Assembly (NCBI GenBank): GCA_023053575.1 | Contig: JAKZAP010000009.1 | Span: forward strand, 11,141,869-11,205,868 | Length of the DNA: 64,000 nt | From: Branchinecta lynchi | Taxonomy: Eukaryota > Arthropoda > Branchiopoda > Anostraca > Branchinectidae | Direction of reading: 5' to 3' | In this document: one piece after another, positions 20,893 through 32,337 of the stretch | Layout of the letters: the number at the start of each line of letters is the position of its first letter | Numbering within the stretch: the stretch's first letter is position 1 | Made by a program: the position numbers and the translations under genes | Notes under the pieces: model-generated | Told to the model about the DNA's origin: nothing | What the model saw: the letters and a program-made list of their open reading frames with translations, nothing else | Databases searched by the model: none

Positions 20893-22632
20893 CTGAATTA
20901 TCGCAACACTACAGAGGACGGTATTAGCTTATTGATCAAGATATTTTCGAAAGTTAGTTTGTTACGCAAGTGGCCTGGACGGTTTACATTAGACTTGCTT
21001 AAGTAAGAATGTACAACAAACCGAAACACCAAATTTCTGCTGCTAATTATGGCAGTGATCTACAACAATATATCACCGGATTTCCCCAGATTAGGCTACT
21101 GAACCATCATTCCAAATTCCGACCCAATTTCGATCCGGTAGACCACGTCAAAAATAAGTGACATGATTAAGCTACTTTTTCATTCAAATTCCGGCCGAAC
21201 TGTCGATCTGGTAGGACAGCAAAGAAAGGTTCATTTGCCCCCCCCCCCCCCAACATAAATATAAAGCTAAGAAACTTCTAGTCCAAAGGACTAAAATCAT
21301 TCTCTCTGTTCCTCATTTGCAGACGAAGGGACCGACAGAGGACGGATTTACATGTCATGGGCATCTCGCCAGCGCGGCAGCCCACTGCCCGATGAAAAAT
21401 GTATCTCAAAATAGTAGTATGAAGTTGCACGAAGAAGTAGCATGCAGTACGAACTGACACGACTACATGCTACCGTGTTACTGCATTCGTATGCATGCTG
21501 GTATATTAGTAAGACTGGATGTTCCTATAGCAAGACAGGATGCTACTGAATACTACTGCTTAAGACTGGCCCAGTCTGAGGCACATTAAATAGTATTCTT
21601 CACTGTTACGTAATCAATACATGCAACTTTTTCGTACAACTATCATACAGCTACTACACGTTTTTCATCGGGTGTAGATTGCCCGAGGGGAATAAGACAA
21701 TGAGGCTAGAGCCGCGTTTTATTTTTTTGTTTTATTTGCGATTGTCGTTAACTAGGAGCGTTCGAATTACCAAAGTCGATCTGAAGGTTGACGAAAAGTT
21801 GACTTTCAACGACGGGGAGAAATTGTCAGTTGTCTCACATTAACCGAGAAAGAAGGCGGAAACTTCAAATATTGTGAATTGTAGAGAGATTGCAGCATAC
21901 CCAACGAAAACGGATAGGAGTAGAAAAAGAGTAATTTAACATTGAGAAGTATAGGGCTTTCGGCTTTTGAGACCAACTTATCCATGTTTTATTACTATTA
22001 TAAGCCTGTAAATAGCTGGAAGATTCCTAGTTCTTTTCTTAATTGCATAATCATAGCTTTATAGAAAAGTTGATGAGAAATGAGAGTTTGAAGGCTTGAA
22101 AACTTTCACTACAAAAACGAATACTGCTTGCTATTGGTTGGTTTTTGAATGACACGTCATAACCGACTAATAGAATTCGAGACCCCGTTTTTGTGTTCAA
22201 ACTTTGAAGCCTTCAAACTCTTACTTCCATGGAAACTCTTTTGCAAAAATAGAATTATACGATTAAGGAATATACGATTTAAGGAATAGCCCAATTAACA
22301 TTTCCAGCAAGTCCCTTGGCTCAGAATGATGATCAGACGCGGATAGTTTAATTTCGTAAGTTGAAAGTCCTATACCTCCCAATGTTAAATTTTTGTGTTC
22401 TCGTGATGATGGTGTAGCAACATCCGTTTTCACGGGTAGGGTGCAATCTCTCTATGGAGTATAAAGAGTATGTCTTCAGATTTGTTGTCAGAAAGCGTTC
22501 GATTGGCAAGTCTCTGTTGACTTGGTCGGTCGACTTCTTACTAAATAAAACGACAGCAGAGGAAATAGTCAACTCTGGGTTTGACTTCCGCTAGTTGAAT
22601 CGAACGAGGCTTAGGAATACTTTAGGTCTCAC
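20893..22632. other. first intron of the Arg/Gly-rich gene
   Basis: No exon seen apart from the cassette at 20.8 kb. Contains a poly(C) tract near 21240 and a MITE at 21.39-21.67 kb. Confidence 0.5.
21388..21672. mobile_element. MITE, same family as 2.6-2.87 kb
   Basis: Outer inverted repeat CCCGATGAAAAA (21388-21399) and TTTTTCATCGGG (21661-21672). An inner inverted pair, GTAGTATGAAGTTGCACGAA against CAACTTTTTCGTACAACTAT, matches the arms at 2.6 kb. 285 bp, no ORF. Confidence 0.7.
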
Positions 22633-22690
22633 CATTCTCATCAAATAGGCTGCACAGTTCGAAGTCACTTTCGCTACTTCCTGACTCCAT
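22633..22690 (-). CDS. Arg/Gly-rich gene, exon 1
   Basis: ATG at 22690 in the context GCGAGAATGG. 58 nt encoding MESGSSESDFELCSLFDEN plus one base, then donor GTGAGA. Exit phase 1 matches the acceptor at 20027 (giving ...LFDEN-D-SDLES...) and also the cassette at 20892. The acidic Ser/Asp composition continues smoothly into the terminal exon, which supports the join. The upstream 100 bp may hold the promoter; no TATA box was recognised. Confidence 0.6.
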
Positions 22691-23349
22691 TCTCGCGGCC
22701 GGAATCTGCTGTCGCCGCCTGGTATAGTTCTTTCTGTTGGGTTCTGACTAGTCGCTTGCTAGATTCAGCTAGAATTAAGAGCTAGAATCAATTAAGATGG
22801 GTTCTCAACGTCCAGACGCTTTCCCTCATTACCCAGACTTTTCCAAATTTTCAGCGAAATTCTGGACTGGGAGGTTTGGGCAGAGGCGTCATTTGGAGGG
22901 GGGGGCTACCCATGAAAAATCATAAAATCAACCGGAAACAAAGTTATTTGACAGTATTACGAAAGACAGTTGCGTAAAAGGGATTTTAAGAAGGTCTTCT
23001 TCTGATCTTTTCAGAAAAGTCTTTGGTTAAGAGTTTAAACTTCGAAACTCTGGTTGACGACTTTGCCAAAATGAAACCCAGGCGTTTCCCCCTATTACCA
23101 TGACTTGTGTCTGCTGTGTCTTTCTTTCCAGATCACTGTTGTAAATCCTGCCACCAGACCATGGAACCATGACGAGGAGCGAATCCGAAACAGACTACAC
23201 TGCTTGAATACAAAAAGTAAAAGTTAAAAAAAAGTTTTTGGATAAAATATTCTTGTAAAATATACCTTATGCATGTGTTAGCCACTTCTGTATTTCTGGT
23301 CTTACCTATGTAGTTGCTACCTATGTAGAAATCTAATCAACTTTAAATA
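22691..23349. other. intergenic, with one possible plus-strand exon
   Basis: A plus-strand ATG ORF of about 43 codons starts near 22798 and a possible terminal exon lies at 23132. The segments CAGACGCTTTCCCTCATTAC (about 22812) and CAGGCGTTTCCCCCTATTAC (about 23081) are diverged copies of one sequence. No gene model can be closed. Confidence 0.35.
23132..23227 (+). CDS. possible terminal exon, plus strand
   Basis: A good acceptor (GTGTCTTTCTTTCCAG) is followed by a coding-like stretch ending WNHDEERIRNRLHCLNTKSK and one further Ser before TAA, then A/T-rich sequence with GATAAAAT. No partner exon with matching phase was found, and the family is unknown. Confidence 0.25.
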   Translation: MTVVNPATRPWNHDEERIRNRLHCLNTKSKS

Positions 23350-23994
23350 AAATTTTGACTTAAAAAAAAAGCGGGTACAACCGGATTCCGGACTAATTAT
23401 ATGTCCGGGTAAAACATAACCATTATATACAGACTCAGCGTCTCTTCTTACCCCTAAATATATCATCTAATCAACTTCAGATAGAGCTTTTACTTTTAAC
23501 ATATTTTCCGGTTTTGGCCGGATTACAGGCGAACTAGTTTTCCGGCGAGAAAATGGTTTTCACCATCGGGTTCAGCATGTCTTCTTACCCATAAATCAAA
23601 CATTTAATCAACTTCAAATGAAGCTGTTACTTTTAACCAACTTTCCGGTTTTGGGCGGATTCCGGACGAACTGCTTGTCCGGCGAGAAAATGATTGTCAC
23701 CAACGTGCTCAGCATGTCTTCTTACCACATAATCGACTATCACATTAGCTGTTTAAAAAATATTTTGTTTGTCCCTTAAACTGAACCCGCTCCCCCACCC
23801 CCAAATATAGGACTACAGAGCCCATCTACGAACTCGACCTTACCCTTGACCCAAACAATCCTCATACCAAGTTTCATCAAAATATCTCATTCCCTTCGAG
23901 AGTTATCGTGCTTACAGACGGACGGACGGACAACTTTTACGATGTCATAGGTATCCCTCCACTTACGTTTTGGGATCCCAAAAACTATTTTCTA
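23350..23994 (+). mobile_element. family B element, copy 3 (3' part)
   Basis: Three diverged core units (TTCCGGTTTTGGCCGGATTA, GTCCGGCGAGAAAATG, CAGCATGTCTTCTTACC), then the family tail with ACAGACGGACGGACGGACAA and the closing palindrome TTTTGGGATCCCAAAA. The left end is missing. Confidence 0.75.
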
Positions 23995-24470
23995 GTCGGA
24001 CAACTAGTTCACCCGGAATCCGGCCAAAACGGGAAAATTTGTTAAAAGCAAAAGTTTGATGAGGTGACAGATTAAGGGGTAAGAAGAGAGGCTGGGCCTA
24101 TAAACGACAATCATTTTTTACCCGGACATGTAATTAGTCCGGAATCCGCTCGTAACCAGAATTTTCTGTTAAGTCAGACTTTTATTGTAAGTTGATTAGA
24201 TGTTAGGGATCAGGAGATACGCTGGATTCGTTTCTGAATTTTTTTTTGCTGGACTAGTAGTCCGCTCGGAATTCGGGCGAAACCAGAAACTTGGCAGAAG
24301 TAAAGCAGGAAGCCTCGGTCAGTATCGTCAAAATAGATAAGGCTTATAGAGGTATATCTGAACTTGGTTTTCTCCGATATTCGAAGACTGGATCTGGCAA
24401 AGACAAGAACCGATTGTCTGAATCAAGTATTAGATTTTTGGGATCCCATCGACACCTTAGGTTTTGTTCT
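23995..24470 (-). mobile_element. family B element, reversed copy
   Basis: Core units in reverse orientation (CACCCGGAATCCGGCCAAAA) directly abut the 3' end of the previous copy. The family left end appears reversed at 24438-24470 (TTTTGGGATCCCATCGACAC then CTTAGGTTTTGTTC). It lacks its own 3' end. The pair is thus arranged tail to tail. Confidence 0.65.
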
Positions 24471-24640
24471 GATGTAAAAACTTCTCGCAGACAACCACCG
24501 ACAACGTGATACACATAGAAGGTAGCAAAACACAGCAACTGGGGTGGGAAATTGGGGTCCACGGGTTTAAAAATATACGGAGTGATTATGGAAGTAGGTT
24601 GCGTTAATATTATAGGTAAGAAGGTCCTTTAAAGCCCGAG
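24471..24640 (-). repeat. family C repeat, reversed copy
   Basis: ACTTCTCGCAGACAACC, GGTAGCAAAACACAGCAA and GGAAGTAGGTTGCGTTAATA are the reverse of the blocks at 25.4-25.6 kb and at the right edge (63.8-64.0 kb). Family not identified. Confidence 0.6.
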
Positions 24641-24837
24641 GGACAGATACAAAAATAAAACTTAAGCACACAAACTTCTCCCCCTTTCCAAACTTTTGTC
24701 AATGCACACTTCCGCTCGAGGAACAAAGCACAAAGCTAGCCCTAATTCGTGCGTCCGTTTCGCCTCTGTGTGAACCCAGCTTAGCCTCCAAGCGAGGGGT
24801 TGCTCACTCCCAAAAAAGATGTACACCAAGTGGCGCG

Positions 24838-25016
24838 TGCCGCGGTGCCGAGCCGGTGCCGTGCCAGTGCCGAGCCGGTGCCGTGCCGGTGCCGCGGTGC
24901 CAAGCCGGTGCCGCGGTGCCAAGCCGGTGCCGCGGTGCCAAGCCGGTGCCGCGGTGCCAAGCCGGTGCCGCGGTGCCAAGCCGGTGCCGTGCCGGTGCCA
25001 AGCCGGTGCCGCGGTT
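24838..25016. repeat. GC-rich minisatellite, 19-bp unit
   Basis: AAGCCGGTGCCGCGGTGCC begins at 24902, 24921, 24940, 24959 and 24978, an exact 19-bp period, with a 22-bp variant next. The flanks are imperfect GTGCCG hexamers. All six frames stay open through it, so ORFs called here are artefacts. The left flank CGAGGGGTTGCTCACTCCC with GTACACC recurs inverted at 27.16-27.21 kb. Confidence 0.9.
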
Positions 25017-26224
25017 TTTTTTACTTCAAATTACAGTATTGTGATAAAGCACGATTTCTGATGTACATGTAAACAAATTTCATCAGATATTGGCCGAGAA
25101 TGAAGTCGGCAATGTGTGTTGAATACAAGAGCTAGCAGCTCATATGATACTTGCATGGCTGGGTCAGAGGATGAAATTTAGGAATTTGTAAATTCTTGGG
25201 TTTCTTGTGTTTAATTATAAGCCATACCCTTGAAATAAGAATGATTGTGGGCCCTTGGAAATCAAGAGAATGATCTGGTGAAAAGTATTTTATTTTTGCT
25301 CTTTAAGGGCACTAGAAATTCATGTGAAAGCAAAACCCTTTAGGCAAAAGTGACTATGGGCTCATGGGGATCACGTAGTTGTATATTTTGCTCAAACTAA
25401 TGCAACCTATAATACTATGCAACCTACTTCCGTAATCATTACATAGATTTCTAAACCCGGAGACCCACGTTTCGTGCGGTACATTCTAACCCCTCTAACA
25501 AAACCTCGCTGATTTTCTCACTTGCCGTGTTTTGCTACCTTCGATGTGTATCACGCTGTCGACGGTTCGAGACGGTTGCGCGACGGTTGTCTGCGAGAAT
25601 TTTTTCCATCAGGAAAATCGGTTATGCAAATTGTTTCCCTGTTTCGCTAGAAGTCAACGGGTCTCGGAAAAGGCTTAAAACAGCCAAAACAGTTAGTTAT
25701 TTATTGAAAGCACAGCATAGTTAAAGTATTCAAATACTTTAAAATACTGTAAGTTGAAGAGTGATTAGTGCGAGGGGTCCTTTAAGGGAGCTGGAAATTC
25801 ACTTTGAAGCAAAACCCTTGTTTCACAAATAATCATGGGCTCATGGGGATCATGAAAATATATGTTTTGCTCCAAAGTATTTTCTGTACTTTGTGGTTAT
25901 GATGAGTACTTTAAGGAATGTGGTTGGCTCTATAAAAGAATTTATGAACCAATCTTCTCCTTCCTTGACTACCTACTTAGGCTAACTGGTACATATATTT
26001 AGCCACAGCAAGTGCATGAAAATGGCAAAGTTCGAAGCACGAACGTTCAAATAAGCATACCTCTATTGCACTCCCAGAGTGTCTGATGGGGAAATTGACT
26101 TTTTCCAAGTTAAATATGCCTGCCAAGTATCATTCTTAGCACACTCTACAAATATGAAAAAAAGATTGGTCGCCACTGAATTACCTTCACCAGAAGCAAA
26201 ATATACTGAAGCTGACTCAAGTTT
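25017..26224. other. repeat-derived sequence, no gene
   Basis: Contains a family A left-end fragment (TACAAGAGCTAGCAGCTCAT at about 25126). It also holds two copies of a 110-bp block (about 25300-25420 and 25780-25880) sharing GGGCTCATGGGGATCA and AGCAAAACCCTT, and the family C block at 25.4-25.6 kb. No supported coding exon. Confidence 0.5.
25400..25625 (+). repeat. family C repeat
   Basis: ACATTCTAACCCCTCTAACA, GTGTTTTGCTACCTTCGATG and TCTGCGAGAATTTTTTCCAT are shared with the right edge of the window, and reversed at 24.5 kb. The region between CACGCTGTCGACGG and CTGCGAG holds an extra GACGGTTG duplication here. Confidence 0.6.
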
Positions 26225-26825
26225 TGGGCGATATTCGATACCGATAACGATATATCCATGTATCGGACAAAATATCGATATCGAAAAGTAAATATCGATA
26301 TCGATAACGATATTTGTTCATTCGTAAAGATTGCAATTAATCCAACATAACCCACACTTATATATACGAAATTGGAGCAATGTGTATTCCGCAATTCCTT
26401 TCTTATTTATCCGGAGTTCGAGATGATCCAGTATGCGATATATCAGATATCGATCGATCGATATATCGCACCAAATATCGATATCGAAACGTAAATATCG
26501 CTATCGAAAACGATATTTGTTCATCGTAATTATTGTAAATAATCCGAACTAACCTACACTTATATATCCGAAATTGGACAATATGTTTTCCCTAATTCAT
26601 TTCTCATTTATTCTGAGTTTGAAATGATCCAAGATGCTATTTAATGAAAATTTGGTTCTTAGATTTTGGCGAAACGAAGCATGGTAAGCAAATATCAATA
26701 TCGATATATCGATTATCGAATATCGAAAGTGAAAATATCGATATATCGATTGTTGAATATCGAAAGCGGAAATATCGATTATCTAATATCGAAAGTGAAA
26801 ATATCGATATATCGAAAAATCCAAG
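26225..26825. repeat. ATCGAT-rich repeat with a ~203-bp duplication
   Basis: Dense ATATCGATATCGA motifs. A block running from GTAAATATCGATATCGATAA through ATTTGTTCAT, ACACTTATATAT, GAAATTGGA and GATGATCCA is present twice, starting near 26283 and 26486, about 203 bp apart. The right part (26690-26820) is a chain of GAAAGTGAAAATATCGAT units about 30-35 bp long. Confidence 0.75.
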
Positions 26826-27034
26826 TATCGCCAAGCACCAGTACCAAACCATGGTTGACCACTTTGCGCAATTGGTCAACAGCATCTCCTCATATCTAGT
26901 TCAGCTTCTTCTTCGGTTGCATGTTTTCAATAATTCTTTCATTCAAGTACCTCCGTTATTGGGCGCCAGATACCAGATACCAGATGGCGAAGAGTAATCT
27001 GCAGAAAATTTGTCCGTGGCCGGCGTATCGTGCT

Positions 27035-27170
27035 AGAGGCGCGCCGGTGCCGTGCTGGTGCCGTGCGGTGCCGTGCCGGTGCCGAGCTGGTGCCGCGGTG
27101 TTGCGCCGTTGCCGTGCCTTTGCCGTGCCAGTGCCGTGCCGGTGCCGTGTCGGTGCCGTGTCGAGGTGTA
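27035..27170. repeat. diverged GTGCCG minisatellite
   Basis: Hexamer-like chain GGTGCCGTGCCGGTGCCGAG with many substitutions. Beside it at 27160-27215 lies GTGTACACC...GAGCAACCCCTCGCCTCCAAG, the reverse of the flank of the 24.84-kb array. So two flank copies are inverted 2.3 kb apart while the GTGCCG strand is the same in both. Confidence 0.75.
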
Positions 27171-27215
27171 CACCGGTGGCGGAGAGAGAGCAACCCCTCG
27201 CCTCCAAGAGGGCAA

Positions 27216-27560
27216 GGTTTGGAACTCCCATATGAATGTTATGACTTCGTTCCATATTATTCCGACCGGCGCCAAACAACAATTCGTTTTCAAGTTACGC
27301 GTAGAAAGTGCTAAAATTATTGTCGACGAGGCAGACGTGACTTCCAGCCCTTCCTATCCAATTTCCTTTTGGTTGCATAATATGACGCCGGCATTTTTAT
27401 TTTGCCTGTACTTGTCTAATGCGATGCCTGCAATTCCCCTTAGAAATACCAGCAGAGAATTCGATTTGAAGATGGCGCTTTACGGATCGCAAAGCAGTTT
27501 GAATGAATGTATGGTTTTGGTTACCCATTTCAAACATAGAAGGCTGACAGATGGATTATA
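27216..27560 (+). other. open but unassigned segment
   Basis: An open frame continues out of the minisatellite through about 27561, giving protein-like sequence (QQFVFKLRVESAKIIVDEAD, then SYPISFWLHNM). No start, splice signal or family is recognisable; it may be a mobile-element remnant. Confidence 0.25.
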
Positions 27561-27567
27561 AAGAAAC

Positions 27568-28260
27568 AAGACCAAAGGTTTCGATGGGATCCCAAAAATT
27601 TAATATTTCATCCAGACAGTTTCCAGACTCCTTGAACATTTTATCATTAAGATTTAGAAACAGAATAAGGCCAATGGCTAATCATCTGAGAAAACCAAGT
27701 TCAGATATGCATTCAGCCTCTGTGTATTTACCTCTAGGTTATACGTCATATTTACTTTGACGAAATTGATCAAAACCTCCTGCCTTAGTTCTGCCATATC
27801 TCCGGTTTCGACCGACTAAAGCTCAAAAACGAATTTAGCGTATATATAATACAGCCTATATATATAATATAAGACTTTAACAAATTTACAGGTTTTAGCC
27901 AGATTCCGGGCGAACTATTTGTCCGACGAGACAATAATCTTCATAGATGGATTCAGCATGCCTCATTACCACTGCATCGAGCCTCTAATAAACTTCAGGT
28001 AAAACTTTTACTCATAACAAATTTTCCGATTTCAGCCGGATTCCGGGCGAACAATGTGTCAGGGGAGAAAATTATTGTCAAATGCGGATTCAGCATGTCT
28101 TCTTACCCCTAAATCGAATATCTAATCAACTTCAAATAAAACTTTTACTTTTAACAAATTTTCCGGTTTCGGACGGATTCCGGGCGAACTGCTTGTCCGG
28201 CGAGAAAATGGTTTTCACTATCGTGCTCAGCATGCCTTCTTTTCCGAAGAGAAAATGACT
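27568..28260 (+). mobile_element. family B element, copy 4
   Basis: Clean left end (ACAAGACCAAAGGTTTCGAT then GGGATCCCAAAA) followed by core units with TCCGGTTTCGGACGGATTCC and GCTTGTCCGGCGAGAAAATG. It breaks off near 28260 without the tail. Confidence 0.7.
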
Positions 28261-28404
28261 ATCCAATTAGCCGTTATTTCGTTCACCTCTTAATTTGAAC
28301 CTTTAGCCCAACTAAAGGAACAATAGCCTACTTCAGAAATGCCTGGTACTGGCTGTGATGGGGAACCACTAACTTTAGAAACGTTTTCCTATTTCTGTCC
28401 ACCA

Positions 28405-30013
28405 AAATAAAAAGACCAAAGGTTTTGATGGGATCCCACACTCCTTGATCCAGACAATCAAATCTTGTACATTTCCGAGTCTTCGCCAGACCCCTTTAAC
28501 ATTTTGCTACTTATCCACAAAAAAAACGCTTGAATATGTACAACAAAAATGTTACCGTTTTGAATTTTTTGCTTACGGCCAAAGCTAGTCAAATGAGGAA
28601 ACAGATGGATTCAGCAAGCATGTTTACTCCAATATCTCATCTCTACTCGACTTCAAAAAGGTCTTTTAGATATTTTTTTTTTACCAGATTCCTCGTACTT
28701 TAGCATCATTCCCGGCGAACTGCATGCAGAGCAAAAGATGTAGTGACACTGAGAGCCGAACCTTTCCTCTTCCGCTTCAACCTTTCACCCGAATTTCCAG
28801 GTTTTTGCAAATCTTCCCAGCTTATCCGTCAAGGAAATAAAGTTCAAAATTCGATTCAGCATGTCTCCTTATCCCGATTCCGAATCTCCAATCGACCTTC
28901 AGAAACAACTTTCAGCTTCAACCAAATTTCCGCTTTTGGCCGAATTCCTGGCGAATCATCTGTCCGGCCAGAAAACTTAAGTTCAGATATGGATTCAGTG
29001 GGCCTCCTTACCCCTTAAAAAAATATATCATTAGCTTATAAAACGTATTGGTTTTTACCCTTAATTCGAACCCCCCTCCTCTGTAAATATAGGGCTAAAT
29101 AACCCATCTACGAACTTGGCCTGTACTTTGCCAGTGAATCTTCATATGAAGTTTGAACAACATCAACGCCTTCGACCCCCCGACAATCCAAAACCCAAAG
29201 ATTACGTACGCTTGGTTTAAATAGTTCCGATTAAACCCAATAAATTTTACGCGTTATACACGCGACCTAAGTCACCATCCCTCCTACGTCCATAGATTAA
29301 ACAAAGCGACGTCACCCATGCGCAGAGCTTTCGCCTGTGTGAATAAAGGAGTAGGGTAGGGACTAGTATAGCCATTTTTTTCAAAAATTGGTCAACAAAT
29401 TTTATTAAATTGTTCACCAGATAGTTGTCTGATGCATTCTGGCTTTTCGATCCGGTAAATGCCGGTTGCGACTTTGGAGATAACTAAACTGATCGCATAC
29501 AGTTTTTGTGTATTATTAGCATATTCGAAAGCTGCAACAGCATGTCTACTCACTCTATATCGACTATGTCGTTGGGTTTTAAAATTTCATGCTAAATTTC
29601 CGGATTCAGGGCAACAACTTGTCCAGCTAATCAACTTCAGATACAACTTTTACTTTTTTCAAATTTTCCGGTTTCTGCCGGATTCTGGGTGAACTACCCG
29701 GAATCTGGAAAGTTCATCCAGAATTTTCCGGCGAGAAAATAGCATGTCCCCTTACCCCTAAATCGGCTGTCTCATTAGCTTTTAATAAATATTTATTTTC
29801 GTCCCTTAATTTGAAACCCCTCCCCCACCCCTGAACGCTTTGGGGCCAGTCTACGAACTTGAGCTGTCCCTTGGCCCGAAGAATCCTCACACCAAGTTTC
29901 ATCAATATATCTAATTCCCATCGGGAGTTACCGTACTCACAGACTGACGGACAGACGCACAACTTTTACAAAGTCATAGGTATCCCTCCACTTACGTTTT
30001 GGGATCCCAAAAA
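28405..30013 (+). mobile_element. family B element, copy 5 (long subtype)
   Basis: Left end AAGACCAAAGGTTTTGATGG with GATCCC, core units, then the long-subtype block at 29340-29590. It closes with CACCAAGTTTCATCAATATA, GACTGACGGACAGACGCACA and the palindrome TTTTGGGATCCCAAAA at about 29998-30013. It may contain a second, nested family B tail region near 29080-29160. Confidence 0.7.
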
Positions 30014-30059
30014 GTTGAAGCTGGCCGGTCCACTATCTGACACGATTATTTCCTTGATT

Positions 30060-30300
30060 TTCCGACTAAAGGCGAAAATCGCGCGACTGTTAAAATCGCA
30101 ACGCAGACGCAACGGGAAACTGGTCAATTATCATATTGCATTCGAATCTGATCACCGTTCGAAGTTGTGAATGAAACAAGATCGGGGAAGTGATCATTTT
30201 CCAAGTCAATCTGGTCGGCTACCTAATATGGCTGCCAAGTTCCATAGTCCTAGCACTTCTGGAAATACCCTAACTCGCAAGAATAGCAAAATGCCGACAT
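30060..30300 (+). mobile_element. family A fragment
   Basis: Matches the end of the family A core: GAAACAAGATCGGGGAAGTG, AATCTGGTCGG, GCTGCCAAGTTCCATAGTCC, CTAACTCGCAAG. No intact end. Confidence 0.55.
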
Positions 30301-30529
30301 AAAATAGAAGGTAGGGCGATCGGTATATCACTTGGCGAAAGGTAAGGGTCAGGATTCACCTTACAGACTACCCGACAAAGCCAGTAAAATTCAGGTGCCA
30401 AATCTATTTAGGTGAAATGTTTCAAATTCTCTTTCTGTTAAGCCCCCACCCACCCCTTCCAAACTAAAGGCTCAAGGTTATTGGTTTGTTTGCCCTATCG
30501 GCAAGTGCACTAGCAAAAAGAATTTGTAT

Positions 30530-31030
30530 GGCACTTGGCCATATACCGATCAACTTTCCGTCGGTCGGTCTGTCGGTCTTTTGGTAAGACCGGTGATCTT
30601 GAGTTAGGTGTTAGGGCGTGGAGATAAAACTTGGTGGGAAGAAAAAGCACAAGTCCTAGCTACAGAGTTAACAGGATCGGATAGGATCCTTCCACTACAC
30701 TGTAAAAAAAAATCGTGCAGTATTTGCTACTGGGATCATTCTTGTCTTTATTGAGATAAGAATATCCCTAATCCGGATTAATTTTATCCCAATAGAGATA
30801 AGATTAATCCTAGTAGCAAATACTGCATCCTTATTCGGAGAAACTCTTAACAGTGTATGAAGGAGTTGGAGGGGCTATGTTCGGAACCGGAGTTCCGATG
30901 ATCGCGAGTTAAGGTACTTTATGAAGCTTGTCAAGCATATCACCGGCTCGACCAAATTTACTTAAGAACAGTAGTTTTCCCGATCCGACCATCGTGGGGG
31001 AATGGAGGGAGGGGGAGTCCAGATTCTTGA
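30530..31030 (-). mobile_element. family A fragment, reversed
   Basis: Starts with the reversed 3' region (TATGGCACTTGGCCATATAC, GTCGGTCGGTCTGTCGGTC), then reversed core units ending AATGGAGGGAGGGGGAGTCC. Split by a small MITE (30698-30855). Confidence 0.6.
30698..30855. mobile_element. TA-flanked MITE (Tc1/mariner-like)
   Basis: CACTGT at the left and ACAGTG at the right, each flanked by TA. Internal inverted arms TGCAGTATTTGCTACT and AGTAGCAAATACTGCA match perfectly. 158 bp, no ORF, inserted in a family A fragment. TA target duplication and CACTGT ends fit Tc1/mariner-derived MITEs (inference). Confidence 0.75.
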
Positions 31031-32301
31031 TGTCCAATTTCGGTGATTATCCCTGGATTGGTCTCATTTAAACTAGTGCAGAATTCCATACAAGCACGAC
31101 GTAACAACTATTTTATCAGTTTAACCTCATAACATGAAAAATTGTAGTTTATTCCTATCCGTGAATATATATTTGAATCATATAAACCGTCCAGGGAACA
31201 ACAAATCCTATGTTAGGTCACAATTTACATCACGACTGTATGGCATTCCACTGCGGCCTTCGTTCCCCAAACGTAAACACATAAGGTCAAACTTATTCTA
31301 TTATCACCTCCTAACTTGACTCTTTTTCAAAAGCAACTTAACTAAATTGTGCGCTTAATAACCGGATTCACAAACAATTCAATCCAGTTTGCTCACAGAG
31401 CTTTTTAGACTAGAGAGAACTCGGAGGAGACTAAGAAAAATTTCGGTTATGCACCAAAAAAGCTGTCTTTCACTCAAATAGAAGCAATTAATTTAATTCT
31501 CATGGCTAAATTTGATGTATCAAAGTAAACAAAGAAAAATCTCATCAAATAATGCTGCAAAAAATAAGTTTTGGAGAATGTTCTTCATTATCATTACTGT
31601 CTATCCACCGCTCTGTTCCTTCTAACACGAAAACTCTTACCCATGCAGAGCAAGTCGACTAAAGTCGAGAGAACTTGCGAACCCAAGAGATTAACGAAAA
31701 AAGGGGTTATTTCCAGTGCTTCCACTTTGCAGGGGTTATCCTGAAATTCAGAATTTTTGAATTTTTTCAGGATTTTTAAGATTCCAGGATTTTGCAGGAT
31801 TTCCGGACTTCCCATGAGTTTGCTGATATTTTTAACAGAATGCAGTAAGTTAGGCTTTTTTGAAAAAACCCAACCATAATGGAAACTCCATTTTAGCTAT
31901 ATGGCTACGTTCGTCGGTTTTTGTCCAAGTTTGACCATCTAATAACAAACCCCTTTTTATTAAAAAACGAAGAAATGCGGTTTATTTCTTTCGTTTGAAT
32001 CATCTGATTCATTTCGGATTTCAAAAAGCCACTTTGATCAGTGTTTCCACTACACTAAACAACACTAAAAGCTAGAATTTAAGTCAAATTTTCCAGGAAA
32101 AAAAGGCGTATTTCAAGATGTTTGCCTGCGGCGCATAGTATAGTTTGTCCTGGGTACAGTCGTTGCCGCTGCGCCTGTTGTCTATACACTTTTCAACAGG
32201 CGTCTAGTGACACCCTCTTTAATGGTAATGTTGGTATTTGCGATATTTAGTCGTTTAATATTCATTTAGTTAATACACGTTACAAACGCAACAAAATTTG
32301 T

Positions 32302-32337
32302 GTTACTGACGTAACAACTCACTGTTACGTCAGTAAC
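32302..32337. other. perfect 15-bp inverted repeat with CRE-like sites
   Basis: GTTACTGACGTAACA, loop ACTCAC, then TGTTACGTCAGTAAC, the exact reverse complement. Each arm contains TGACGTAA, a CRE/ATF-like half site. Related single motifs occur at about 33410 (GTTACGTCAGTAACAG). Confidence 0.85.

Noticed and set aside
24662..25072. Long overlapping ORFs on both strands over the minisatellite (RHRLGTAAPA-type proteins)
   Set aside because: They are translations of a 19-bp/6-bp GC-rich tandem repeat that lacks stops in any frame; no start, splice or conservation signal.
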